Assembly: GCA_015852425.1 (NCBI GenBank)
Contig: JAAAIG010000086.1
Coordinates: forward strand, 4,988-48,099
Reading direction: 5' to 3'
DNA: 43,112 bases
Source: Gryganskiella cystojenkinii
Lineage: Eukaryota > Mortierellomycota > Mortierellomycetes > Mortierellales > Mortierellaceae
Shown here: one piece after another, positions 21,478 to 32,885 of the stretch
Position numbering within the stretch: the stretch's first letter is position 1
Layout: every line of letters starts with the position of its first letter
Notes under the pieces: generated by a model
The model's input: only the letters and a program-made list of their open reading frames with translations
Database searches by the model: none
Told to the model about the DNA's origin: nothing
Made by a program: the position numbers and the translations under genes

Positions 21478-22127
21478 TCTGAATGAGGATGAATGAGATG
21501 GAAGGAAGAGTGGAGAATGAGAGATGAAGAGGTGAAGAAAAAAAATAGCCTGGTATTTAAGGTCGTCGGAGTGGTTGTGTTTCTGACCCCGCCTTGGCTC
21601 GGGCGGCCATGCGGTTATGATCCTCTTTTCCTTGCGGGCGGGACAGAAAATAAAAATAGTTGTTGGGCGAAATGGTCTCCCTCTGCTATCAGATCGGTTT
21701 GCCCAAATTGACCGTTGGGGAAAACTTTGAGCTGCATGCCACAGCAAAATCGGAGGGGAACAACCATGCACTTGCATCTCCCGGTCTCTTCCTTGGTTTC
21801 AGACCCGATTTTGCCCTTTGGTTCAATGTACACGTGATTTGGTCGAGGGAAACTGTCTTCTGGGCGAAGCATCGCTTCCTTACATTACCTGAAAAAGGAG
21901 CTCAAAACGCATGGGACACAGAGCAAAAGGATGAAGTCGATCGGTTTTGATTTGTTTGTGCAGTTTTGCTACCATCCTTCTGTGTTTGCAAGTCTAAAAG
22001 CAGTTGAAACAAACATACGCATTGTCTACTATGCTCCTCGTGTGATAAAATATGAAGGCATGCACAGCTATCTAATTCCAAGAGCTGCCAAGGCACCTCA
22101 GTCGTGGCTTTTTTTTTTTTTTTTTTT
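21478..22127. other. Upstream region of the Ser-rich gene
   Basis: No gene is supportable. It holds CACGTGAT (ATCACGTG on the - strand) at 21831-21838, about 355 nt upstream of the 21477 start, and ends in a T18 run that leads into the assembly gap. Confidence 0.5.
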
Positions 22128-22137
22128 NNNNNNNNNN
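22128..22137. other. Assembly gap (10 N)
   Basis: Ten N follow directly after a T18 homopolymer. The true length is unknown. A homopolymer-induced break is the likely cause. Confidence 0.98.
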
Positions 22138-25070
22138 CCTGCTGGTTTTTATTGTGTGTGGCGTACTCTCTCGAGACTACTATTTTTATTCTGACCTCTC
22201 TCGATGCGTGATTATCGGCCTTTTCTGTAGAATGGTCGCGCTTGCAGAAAAATATGAATTATGTTTAAGATGGCATACGGACGAAGAAAAAACAAAGGAA
22301 GTGTCCTTCAGGATTTAGGACTACAATTGGGTCCGAATTTTGCCCGTTGATAACTCTCCTCTTGATATTGAAATGCCGCTTGTTCAGAGATCAAGCTAGG
22401 CATGAGAAGTTGGCGTACATGAAGGTTAATCCAAGGAAAGGATTAATACATGTAAAACGGATAAAAATTGATAACAAAAAGTTGCGGCTGCGATCAAACG
22501 AGGACACAGGGAAGGCGACTTACAGGAGACCAACCTGTGAGACTTATACGGGACTAGAACCAGCAGAGGCGAACAAGAGTGAATGATCAGAGAGAGTCAT
22601 TCAACCAATAAGTTTTTCGGACCTGAAGACCGAGAGAACGCTCTAGCAGCACTCTCCATCCACAAACGCCATTGACATGAAAAAGAGCAGAAAAACATAA
22701 ACCTGGCTGCTTCATAGTTGTTCTTTTCGTCGTTTGTTATCGATAAGGGTTACCTTTGGTCGAGGTACCATGGGTGCTCAGATTGGTCGAGCTTAGTCGG
22801 GAGGTTTGTCTCCAATACCGCGATGGATAAATTGAAGTATTTTGCCTTTGTCCAAAGCGGTGGAGTTCATGACGGCGACGACGACATCATGTGATCCGAG
22901 AGTTTTCAGCAGCAGGATATCACGGGATCACGCTCTTTCGGATTTTTTTTTTTTTGGCTATTGCCCTTTCCATCGAAGGCTCTGCCTTCAGCAACGTCTT
23001 AGACAAGCTGTTGCTGTCCACATGCACACTTGTGCGACCAAACGTGGTCCCTCTTTGGCTCTTCTCATTCTTGCGCGTGCGTTCGTGTGTATTTTTTCGA
23101 CTTCTCCGTTCCGAATGCGTAATGTTTTCTTTATTCTTTTGCCACTCTCCAGGGATCAAAAAATTTCCGATCGAGCCACACAAACAAAAAAAAAAAGCCG
23201 CCGCATCTGTTCAATGACTTTCACCTCACTGAAGTGTCTGGTGGAGGATAATCTTGCTTCATCTCGTTTCTTGCCGTCTCTTTCGATCATAAGAAGAATC
23301 GACGATCCTTTTTCAGCACAGTTCGTTGATTGACGAGGATCTCGGTATCTGAGCTTCTGTCGAGTTTTTCTTTCAACGTGGTAGATAATCATAGCAACCC
23401 CATGAATCTTTCAGAGGAAGATTTTCCAGAAGCAGGATGGTGCCCAACGCAGGTTCCCTCTGAATCATTTGATTTATTAAGGCTGAGGATGTTCTCGGAA
23501 TAACCATGGAATGGGGGAAGATAAATGCCATTGATTTACTATAAAAAATGTTCTCGAAACAATTGAAGGGGGGTAAGGAGTAGGAGGAATGAGAACTGGT
23601 CCTGACTCACGAGTAACGGAGAAAAGGGGGCGGCGGAGGGGCAAGGGTTCACTTCCGCCAGTTAAACGTTGCTGCTAAACAGCGTTTGTGGGTCAGGACG
23701 ATTAGCATGAATTTTCCCTCGTCTAGTCCATATGACGGCAAAGTCATTGGACAATTGAGCGGCGCTGCTTGCTGATGCACTGCCTCAACGAAACTTGCCC
23801 AGTTCATAAAACAAAATAAAAATGTTAGTGTATATTCGGGGGGAGGGGAAAATAGGATAAAAAGGAATAACTTGAGGAACCAGCTAACGAAAAGGAACAA
23901 CGATTAAACATCATGGAAACCCGAGAGAAAACAAAAAATGTAATTACGATATTGAAATCTCGCGGTCGAATCGAAGAGCGAATTGCAGCTTGAGGCAATT
24001 TACGAGATAAACGTTGTTGTCCAGGTCAGGAAAAGAGATGGAGCGGAGTGAGCTTTCGACAGGAAGTAAGTTTTTTTTTGTCCAACACCACAGATCTTCC
24101 CGTTTTTGGATTGAGTCTTAGGTCGGCTAAATTTTTCGCTTTGTTGTGTGTGTTCGACCTTTTGCCCTCGGATTTTTGTTTCCATTTTCTTCATGGGGGT
24201 GTTGCAGTATTTTTTTCTGTCAATGTCCGCATAAGAAATCGTCGTTCAGGGACATAAAAAAGGATTTACAATATTTCTTAGACTGGTTGATGCTCCCTAT
24301 ATTCACAGAAGACGATGGCCTTACTTGAATGACCGTTGTAGTAGCAAGGCTGCGAATGTGGGTTCGTCAGCCCTGACCTACTTCAAAACAAAGAAGGGTG
24401 TGTGTCGGACCACTTGATTGATCGACTTTGACCCTGTCTGTTTGTTTGTCCGAACGTGGTACGTCTGTGTGCCTGGAAGCATCTTCCAAGGAGGAAAAAT
24501 AAATACAAAAAAAGGCACGACCTTGATCCGAGCCTTCGAACCAAAAACAGGGAAAAACATTAATTCAAGGCAGGGGATTGGGCAGAGTTGCTATCACCGC
24601 CGTGTGTGTGTGTGCACCTCCCTTTTTGCTGACCTCTTTTTTTTTTTTGCGCTTTCACCTTTTTTGGTTCTCCTGTCGTCCTGTTGGATCGGTTGATTTC
24701 CATTTTTTGTTCGAACATCCAATTTTACCCAGACAAAGGCCTCGAAATCTCGGTATTGGAACAAAGGCAGGCCTATTTTGTCCAGAACACGCACAAAATG
24801 GGTCTGCTGGACAAAAAAGGGGAAAAACAGTGTGCTGTCCTGCTGGACTCCCTCCCCATTTCTCTTTTTCTGGTGTGGCATATTCGCACTTCAACCATTT
24901 CTCCTTCTCATCTTTATTTTCTCTTCTTTCTCTTATACTTTCACTCCCCTTCTGTTTCTCGCCACCTACCTTTGTCAATCCTGCCTCTGTTCCAACGCTC
25001 TTGAGACAGCCTTCTCTCGTTCCACTTTTCCTGCTTTGACTACAACTCTTTCTTTCCCCATTCCTACCCC
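22138..25070. other. Gene-poor stretch of about 2.9 kb
   Basis: I find no exon chain, family motif or RNA gene. Frames reach about 160 codons at most, with random-looking composition. A - strand frame at 23649-23900 has an unusually protein-like second half but no recognised relatives. From about 24800 the sequence becomes C/T-rich and is probably the promoter and leader of the velvet gene. Confidence 0.5.
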
Positions 25071-25091
25071 ATGACATTGCAACTCCATTGA
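25071..25091 (+). promoter_or_regulatory. Short upstream ORF in the velvet gene leader
   Basis: An ATG opens a six-codon frame ending in TGA, 180 nt before the velvet start. It is the only ATG between about 24800 and 25272 in otherwise ATG-free C/T-rich DNA. If the transcript begins upstream of it, it could dampen translation. The transcription start is not visible. Confidence 0.4.
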
Positions 25092-25271
25092 AAATCCTTT
25101 CTTCTCCATTCCTACCCCTGATCGTCTTTCTAATCTTCTTTTTGCTCACAGTACACATCCAACCCCACGGTCTCACATTAATCAAAAAGAGCTTATCTAT
25201 CTCGACCGTCCATCAACAAAGAACCCTCTTTTACTTGTCCTACATCCTCCTCCATACTCCCGTACACAAAA

Positions 25272-27802
25272 ATGGTCAAGTCATCGACCACGACACCATA
25301 CTGCTTTGTCAGCGGACAAAGAGATCGAACTAAAGCTTCCTCATCATCATCGTAGGTGTTTGTTTTACCCCTTCTCATTTACAACTTACCCCGGCCTCCG
25401 AATTTTTTTTTTGATTTTTTTTTTCTTTTTCGGGACGAGCCCTTGAAAATTGTTATTCCCCGGATAAATGTCCTCTTGCTTGTCCCTCGCCCCTTTTTTC
25501 CCTCTGCAAGAAACTCAATCCTGGACCCAAAAAGCGCAATCTACGTTCTGCACCGCTCTCTCCACTTTCTCGGACAGAACAGTGATGAGATGTTGCGAAA
25601 TACTGTGCAGGAGTAAAAAATCACGACCAAACCGGCTTTCATTTCGCAAACATACACCCCTCCAATTAACATAAAAAAAACATAACGCAAAGACACTATC
25701 CGCACACAAACCCTACTGCTTTTCGTTCTCCTTTTTTTTTGCTAACGTATGATGTTTCCTGGGTTCTATGTTCCATTAGTCCAAAATATGTTCTCTCTAT
25801 CCGTCAACAACCACAAAAGGCCAAGGTCTGTGGAGTAAAAGAACGCGATCGTCGCCCCATCGACCCACCCCCAATTGTCCAGATCAAGCTCGCAGAACCA
25901 TCCTCAGATAGAAACAAGTAAGTCTTTTTTTTTTTTTTTGCATATTTCCTTTTCTTAGGTCAGGACAACACATGATGAATTAATCCTCTCATTCCTCCCC
26001 TAATCAATCTGTTTGGTCATCCTTGATCATTCTCCCTTCTCCTTTCTCCTAGGGATTACCTTCAAAGCCCTTATCTGTTTATGTGCTGCAACCTTGTCCA
26101 TGCCGACGACGCCTCTGGCGAGATCGTAGCGCCCGCTCATCGCGCCCTCGCCGGAACCGTCGTCTCATCTCTGAACCGACTCAAGGACGTGGATAACTCT
26201 GACGGAGGATTCTTTGTTTTTGGGGACATGTCAGTCAGAATCGAGGGCCATTTTCGTCTTCGCTTTACACTCTTTGAGTTGATTGAGGGCCAAGTTGTCC
26301 ATGTCATGTCCACGACCTCGAATCCAATGACTGTCCATTCTAGCAAGACTTTTCCTGGAATGTCCGAGTCCACGTTCTTGTCGAGAAGCTTTTCTGATCA
26401 AGGTGTGCGTATCCGTATCCGTAAAGACCATCACGTCAAGCCCAAGAGACCCATGTCGATCGATAATCATGCTGATGCCGGTAACAACAACAATGGTGGT
26501 GGTGATGGAGGCAACGATGTCTCTCAGAGCCCTATGCACAGCCCGCCCTCCTCCTGTCACGACGGCGAACAGAGTGATAACGATGCACTAATTCCTGCAC
26601 ATTCCTCAGAACGCACCAAGTCCTCGTCGAACAACAGCAGCCATAGACTCGCCTCAAGCTCCTCAAGACCTCGCTCGGTCAAGACACGCTATCCCTCGGT
26701 CGAGCCAACAGAACGTACCCCACCTTCGTCTCCAGGATCTTATGTCGGTCAGGACCCTGCCCCTTCAAGGCCTCGCCACCACCCATATGCGATGGAAGGC
26801 TACTACGAGGAATACCATCGACATGCATCTTATAGACACCATGATCCTTACTACGACTACATGCCTCACCATCATGAACATCCTGGTTATCCACCTCCAC
26901 CGCCTCACCCTTCGTCTCGTTCAGGTCACGGTAGCTCCAGGTCCCATACAGAACACTCCCGTCATCGATCGGGCTCGAGTTCTAGTCATCATGCTCACTA
27001 CCGCCATAGGTCCTCGCATGATCGTAATGTGATGTATCATTACCCTCACGGATCCCCACCAGATTACTACGGTCATCCCATGCCTCATCCAGTCGCAGGG
27101 ATGGCCCCCCGGTTATCACCGGATGCTTACAGTCATACCCCGTATCCTCCTCATCCTTATGCGCATGGCCCACCACTTCCACCGACTGGTTCTCATTCCT
27201 CTGTACCCCCACTACATCATGTTCCTCCTCATGTGAGTGGGCCACATAAGTTTCGGGAGCCAGCACCTCGACACGGGTTTCCATCTGTGCCTCTGAATGA
27301 TCATGAGATGGATTATATGCCACACTATCCTCATCACCCTCATCCACATCACCATCCAGAGCATTTTCATAGTCGTACCCCTTCCATGTCTTCACAACAC
27401 AGTGAGGGCGGTAACTTTTCTCCACCTCATCCCTTCTCGCCTCCCGAGTCGCACAGTACGACAACGGCCGGTGCTATCCCTGAACCGGCTGGAGGCCCAC
27501 ACATACCAACATCCCCCCGTTCCTCTGGATCGTCATCCGCGACTACAGGCGGTGCAAGCATGCCTCCAGTTGTATCTGGGGGTCCCTCTTCAGCCTCGAC
27601 TGCTCCCTCGCGTGAATCCTCTAGTAGCAGAGTGCATTTGCCACCTATCCATACACTCTCGACAAGATCGCCAACGACGGCGCCGATGCATAGAGAACCC
27701 TCCCCAACGGCCATGAGCTTATCTTCCAGAACACATCACCAGCATCATCCTCACCACACGCATGGTTATGTAGAGCGCCCAAGCTACTATGTTCATCCTT
27801 GA
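25272..27802 (+). CDS. Velvet-domain transcriptional regulator (VelB/VosA/Ryp-like)
   Basis: Exons 25272-25351, 25780-25917 and 26053-27802 give 655 residues. The velvet domain spans about residues 30-197. It opens with YVLSIRQQPQKAKVCG and RRPIDPPPIVQ, continues with YLFMCCNLVHAD, VSSLNRLKDVDNSDGGFFVFGD and FPGMSESTFLSRSFSDQGVRIRIRK, and matches the fungal family throughout. Velvet proteins bind DNA through an NF-kB-like fold, form homo- and heterodimers, and control spore development and secondary metabolism. The remaining 450 residues are a low-complexity tail, first Ser/Asn/Asp-rich, then dominated by His, Pro, Tyr and Ser (about 316-520). This tail is much longer than in typical VosA or VelB. 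Which subfamily it belongs to cannot be settled by eye. A short upstream ORF lies in the leader. Confidence 0.95.
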
Positions 27803-28385
27803 AGAAAGATAGATACAGTAAAATACAATAGTGTCAAATTGATCACGTGTACGTCCGGGTCGCAACAAATACGATTTTCGCATTTTCCTTTATTTGGCCG
27901 CCAAAAAAAAGAAAAAGAAAAAAAAAACGTTCATTCGCTTGACGTTCTCCATTGACATCTTTCGTACTCGTCAACAAACTACGCCAAAAAGGTAAGAGGA
28001 ATGAGATTGCCCATGATTTAACATATAACAACTTCGAGGTCAAATGGACTACCGCGGGATGACCAATAGCCAGCCAGCCTGGAAATGGAGAAACGATTTC
28101 TGGGTGTCCAAAGACTGTCGATGGTTGCACAGCTTGGAACGGAACTGTAGAAACACGAAGTGTCACAGGGTGAAGCATTCACCGTGCGCGATAGACGGGA
28201 AACGCCCTCATGGGTATTGGTGTTTTTCCCTGGCGAAGAAATAGAGGACTCTTAACTGGGGAATGTTCGCAACTGATATAGCGAAACCTAACCTCGATAC
28301 CACTCGTATCTCCTCCCAGGTTAATCCTGTTATCCTATCACACATTCAACAAACGCAGGGCAAAAACGCGACTCTAATATCAGCC
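27803..28385. other. Intergenic region between the velvet and Reb1-like genes
   Basis: No gene is supportable. ATCACGTG at 27842-27849 lies 537 nt upstream of the Reb1-like start. An in-frame ATG at 28263 could extend the Reb1-like N-terminus by 41 residues, but the extension looks non-conserved, so I treat it as leader. Confidence 0.5.
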
Positions 28386-31300
28386 ATGGGTCATAAGGAT
28401 CATAAGGAAAAAAGATCCAAGAAGAGAAAGATCAAGGAAGAGGAGGCATCCGCAGCCGAGGACCTGACCACAGGCTCATTCAAGAAGGCCATGACCACTC
28501 CCTCGGCAAGCCTGTTCCAGAGTAACATGGATGATTTCGATGTTCTCGGTGGTATCGCCGGTATGGACTCTGATGATAATGCAGCGGATTCGTCTGAGGA
28601 TGAGGCACCCCCACTACCACCACAAGCTCAACGGAAAGCGCAACCCATCGTCTTGCAGTCCCCCGGTGTGACCCCTTCCTCAGCAAAACCGGCGACTTCT
28701 CGTCTGACTCAGGAGCAGATTATGGCTTCAATTGCTAATCTGCCCGTGGCGGAACCAACATGAATCAAGCCACACAAGATGCGAACGCGATCCTTATGAG
28801 CCTGAGTAATCCTTCCGTCTTGGCGACTATCAGCGACACTACCGGCACACAGATCCAACCTGCACTCTCTGATCTGAACTCGGCCACAACGAACAAAACG
28901 TCGAAAAAGAAATCAAATGGCAAAGAACAAAAGAAACCCAAGGGTGGACGGACACCGGTAGTCGATCATACGCCTGTTGTCCCTGTTCGAACCCTGCAAG
29001 AACAGCTGGATTACGATCTCGCCGGCGGAGAGAGTGAGTTGCATACGAAATGGCTGATGGCAACGGCTCTGAAAGAGAAAGGTAAAAACGGAGAATATCT
29101 CGGTTCTTCTGTTTGTAAGATATGGAAAATAGCCGCTCGCATGCTAATATTTGCATCTTTTTTTTTTTTTTTGTTGCTTTCTAGGCATCAAGTACCGCAC
29201 TGGCACCTTTAGTATGAACGAAGATCTTTTGATCCGTCAGACTATCCGTGAATACCTTGCCAGGAACGGCATGCCCGCCGACACTATCGAGACATGGTTC
29301 CAGGGTTCAGCCGGTCGTAACGGCGTTGTGAAAGAGGCAGGGAAGGAGGAGCTCAAGCCCTTATGGGTTGAAATTGGTAAGTTGTTTAGATCGTTTCTTT
29401 TGTTTGCTTATTCCAGGATTGCACACTGTAGCAGCATAAGAACTAAATGAACTAATGAGTCAAAGAACGATTTTGGGGTTTTTTTTCTAGCTCGCCGTCT
29501 GGAGACTCGGCCGTTACTCAACATTTACCTTCATGTGCGTCGCATGTTTCACCCTCAGAACAACGTGGGACAATGGACCAAGGAGGATGACAACAAACTC
29601 GTCGAGCTCTATACAAAACACAAGGGTCAATGGACTGCGATCGGCCTGGAACTTGGCCGGATGGCCGATAGCTGTCGCGATCGATACCGTAACAATCTGA
29701 AGGATCGGGATCATATGGTCACGGGCAGTTGGCGACCCTATGAGGACGAATGGCTCCTGGCCCTTATGCAGGTCCAAGCTATCAAACAAAAGAAATCGTC
29801 GATCCTTGACTCGGTTCCAATGTGGACGGCTCTCTCGGAGGGAATGGACGGATCTCGAACTCGCCATCAGTGTCGCCATCGGTATGCTCAAACGTTGCAA
29901 GGACGGTTACAACGAGGTGAATGGAAAGGGGCCACAACAGCTTCTGAGGCCGCCAAAGTGGTGGAAAAGGCCAGGGCAGAGGCTGTAAAGTACCGCGCTC
30001 GTCATAGTGCGTCCAATACCCAACAAGAACAAGGGCAAGCCTCGCCGTCATCGTCGTCTCATGATACCTCATCAGCGGATGCTAGTCAGCAGATCATCGA
30101 TACCCTCACTGGTCTCGCCGTTAGTAACAACAATAATGGCAACAGCGATATGGAGGATACCGCCGCGTTCGCGGCGGCCATCACTTCAGCCCCCGAGGAA
30201 GAGAAAGTATTCCGCGTGAGTCGAGTGATCACTATGTTCCAACAGCTGGATGTCTGTCAGATGATCCAAAACGCAGAAGCAAAGGAGAGTATCGACGTCG
30301 ACTGGGCTCCAATCGTAAAGCAACTCTTGGACATATACACAGATGTTTGCGAGGAGGTCACGAAGAAAATCAAAAAGGTCAAGAAGAACGCAGATGCACT
30401 CGTGGATAAGTACAAGGACGACGGTGAGATTGTGCGAAAGGCGGCCGAGGCGACCAGGGCAGCAGTGAGGGATGTTGTCGAGTCTGTGAAACAGGACGTG
30501 ACCGACAGTCGACTCCAGGTTCCAAACATTTTCCAGTGTACAAAGTCGTTTTTGCAGCTCCGATCCGAGATTGATGGTTACCTCTCGATGCCTTTCCAAG
30601 AATCTGTCGAGCTTTTACTGGAAAATCTGAAGAGCCGAGTACCCCGAATTGGAGATGTCCCACCTCATATGAAGGAGGATGCGACTAAGAAAGAAAAGAG
30701 ACGAGCCAAGTCCTACAGGGGAGATTGGTCCGCGTACGGTATCCAGCAGAAACGTCTTATGCTTGAACAAGCTCAGCAGATAGCCTTGTGTGCGCTTGCG
30801 ACAACGTTCCCGGAAGCGACCCATCGTAATCCTGTTCGGCGCCTTATTAAGTTTGCTGTTTATGACAAGGACCTAACGGACAAGAAAAACGATACTAAGG
30901 AAAGCGACAGCAAGAACGGCGACAGCGACAGTGACAACGACAGCAGCAGTAGTAGCAACAGCAGTAGTAGCAGTAGTAGCAACAGCGATGATGGCGACTC
31001 AGACGACAAAAAGGCTGCTCTTATTTCGACCCAGTCCTTGTCTAGGGCCGAGCTCAAGAAGCAGGCTAGGACGAAGAAGGAAGCAAAAAGGAAGGCCAAA
31101 ATTAGCAAGCAAGCCAGAGCCTTCGCCAGAGAAGCTTATCCTCTCCAGACCGGCGTGGCGTTGACGGACGAGGATACGTTGAAGGCTGTGGAAAGAACGG
31201 TTGAGATTGCTCGGAATGCGGAGATTGCCTGGGAGGACAAGGATCGTTACCAATTGACGAGAGATCTGGCCGAGTTGTTCTTGTGCGAGGCCCTTATCGA

Positions 31301-31502
31301 GGTTGGGATGGTGTCGACTCTGGTGTCCAAGACACGATTCCTGCCCACGGACGATCCACGTCGTCCCGCAATTCTAAACACGGGTTCTCACAAGATTGCC
31401 GCACTTGAGAGAAAGAAATTGAGATCTGACCCGCTAGCCAATGTGAAGTCGGCCGAGTTTGTCGAGGACTCGGATTACTCTTCCGAAGAGGATGACGATT
31501 GA
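28386..31502 (+). CDS. REB1: Reb1/TTF1-like Myb DNA-binding protein, frame interrupted near 28760
   Basis: The N-terminal frame (28386-28763) starts in a strong context (GCCATGG) with a Lys-rich MGHKDHKEKRSKKRK segment and an acidic stretch, and ends in TGA. A second frame, -1 relative to it, starts at an ATG overlapping that TGA (ATGA, 28760-28763). It continues through 29081, 29185-29376 and 29491-31502 for 841 residues. That part holds the Reb1/TTF1 core: NEDLLIRQTIREYLARNGM, WVEIARRLETRPLLNIYLHVRR, then Myb repeats QWTKEDDNKLVELY and GRMADSCRDRYRNNL, and a third near 29730-29900. The C-terminal half has a coiled Lys/Glu region, a Ser/Asn run and an acidic end. Family members bind rDNA terminators and gene promoters. 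The frame break may be a sequence error, an unseen intron or true dicistronic or recoded translation. Confidence 0.82.
30943..30987 (+). repeat. Ser/Asn codon repeat in the Reb1-like gene
   Basis: The run consists of AGC, AGT and AAC triplets encoding Ser and Asn inside an acidic low-complexity linker. It separates the middle helical region from the basic, Lys-rich segment near 31040-31120. Confidence 0.75.
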
Positions 31503-31745
31503 TTAAAAAAAACGTAATCGTCTTTCTTTCTTTCTTCTTGTCGTCACTCGACACAATTTACCGCACATTTGCAGAGCGTCCCCTGAAGCGAAAATAACAA
31601 TACCAACATATAGACCTTGAGTCAAGGTTTTTTTTTCAAGAATGGATGATGTATCCTGTATGTTTATGAGGTTAATAATAAGGGGAGAGAGAGAGAGTTA
31701 AAAAGGTCAGGAAGGTTGATGCTTTGTGCAATAGAGGACGAGAAT

Positions 31746-32885
31746 CTAGACGAGCTTGGAGAAGTATTTTGGCACAGCCTACATGTTTTACAAAAAGAGA
31801 TAAGTGGAGAAACAAGTTCGTTAGCGACATGTTCAAACAGTTAGATCAGCTGTTATGGCAACAGTTGGAAAGGAGGCGAAAAAGAAAAAAGATAATCTTC
31901 TGCAAGCGATCCGTTTCGTATTTCAATGTCTGTCAATACAGTGTTTTTCTGAAGTTTGTCTTTTTCAAAGGTCCGTTGTTCATTAAATCCATATTATCCC
32001 TTTGCTGCTTAAGCGAACATCCTGATCCAAGCAATGTCAGAGGAACGGAAAGAAAGAAGACATGTTGTGATAATAGACTTACGCAGTCGTTGACGCAATG
32101 CAAGAAGTGGTAGAGCTCCTCAGTGCAGTCCTCGTGGGCACCCTCCTCCTGGACACGGCGGGTGCACTCCTCCAAGTGGTGCTTCAAGGGAGCGCAGGCA
32201 GAGGTCTCGCCACAAGCTAAGTGTGGAGAATCCAATAAGGAGTGGATAGACGTTAGTACAATTGTAAAAACGGGGACTGGAAGAGTATCAATTGACATTT
32301 ATCTGTGGAATGATTGCTCCTGTAAGTGTTATCGTAGGCGAAACCGTGCCGCTTCCTGTCTCATAGCCGTTGTTTTGTCGAAATACAAAAAACGCGTTTT
32401 GGCAAGGTGTGGTTGATGACAGAGCAGGGTCTTATGAAGAAGTCAATCGATGAAACGATCACTTTTGCAGCTGACCGGTAACATGTGCCATTGTCCGAGG
32501 CCGCCTCCGCGTCTTCTTGGGAATGATTTCGGTGCTCGGCGATTCAAGTCCAGTGTCCTGCTGATCATGATTTCCGAAAAAGAGGCGCGCGGGCATTTTG
32601 ATTTGAAGTAAACTTGATTCCAATCGCGTATCAATCATCAAGTGATCCCCTAGAAACAACGGCAGTGACATCGAGACCTCGCCTTTTGTGATTTTGAGTC
32701 TGTTGGTTGTATCAGACATGGGGCTTACCCTCCTCAATCTCGGGCTTGATATCCTCAGGCTCCTCCTCCTCCTCGGGAGCAGGGGCGGCAGCCTCTTCAG
32801 CGGCCTCCTCCTCAACGGGGGCAGCCTCCTCGTGCTTCTCGTCGGCGTAGACGGTGGGGAACAAGTCGGTGATGAAGCTCAACAT
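31746..32885 (-). CDS. QCR6: Ubiquinol-cytochrome c reductase hinge subunit (complex III, Qcr6)
   Basis: Exons 32885-32729, 32216-32083 and 31778-31746 give 107 residues, between human UQCRH (91) and yeast Qcr6 (147). The N-terminus MLSFITDLFPTVYADE is followed by an acidic Glu/Ala/Pro tract (residues 18-52). The conserved helical hairpin has paired cysteines (CGETSAC, LEECTRR, HEDCTEELYHFLHC) and ends AVPKYFSKLV. The last exon encodes only ten residues and a stop, and it is fixed by the family's C-terminal P-K-x-F-x-K-L motif. The subunit sits on the intermembrane-space side of complex III next to cytochrome c1 and helps dock cytochrome c. Introns are 512 and 304 nt, long for this window. 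ATCACGTG lies 176 nt upstream of the start. Confidence 0.95.

Noticed and set aside
23649..23900. 83-codon frame on the - strand with a protein-like second half
   Set aside because: Too short, with no recognised family, no splice continuation and no repeat partner seen in the window. It is mentioned only as part of the gene-poor stretch.
28263..28385. Upstream in-frame ATG of the Reb1-like gene
   Set aside because: The 41 added residues look unlike the charged N-terminus, and the ATG at 28386 has a much better context.
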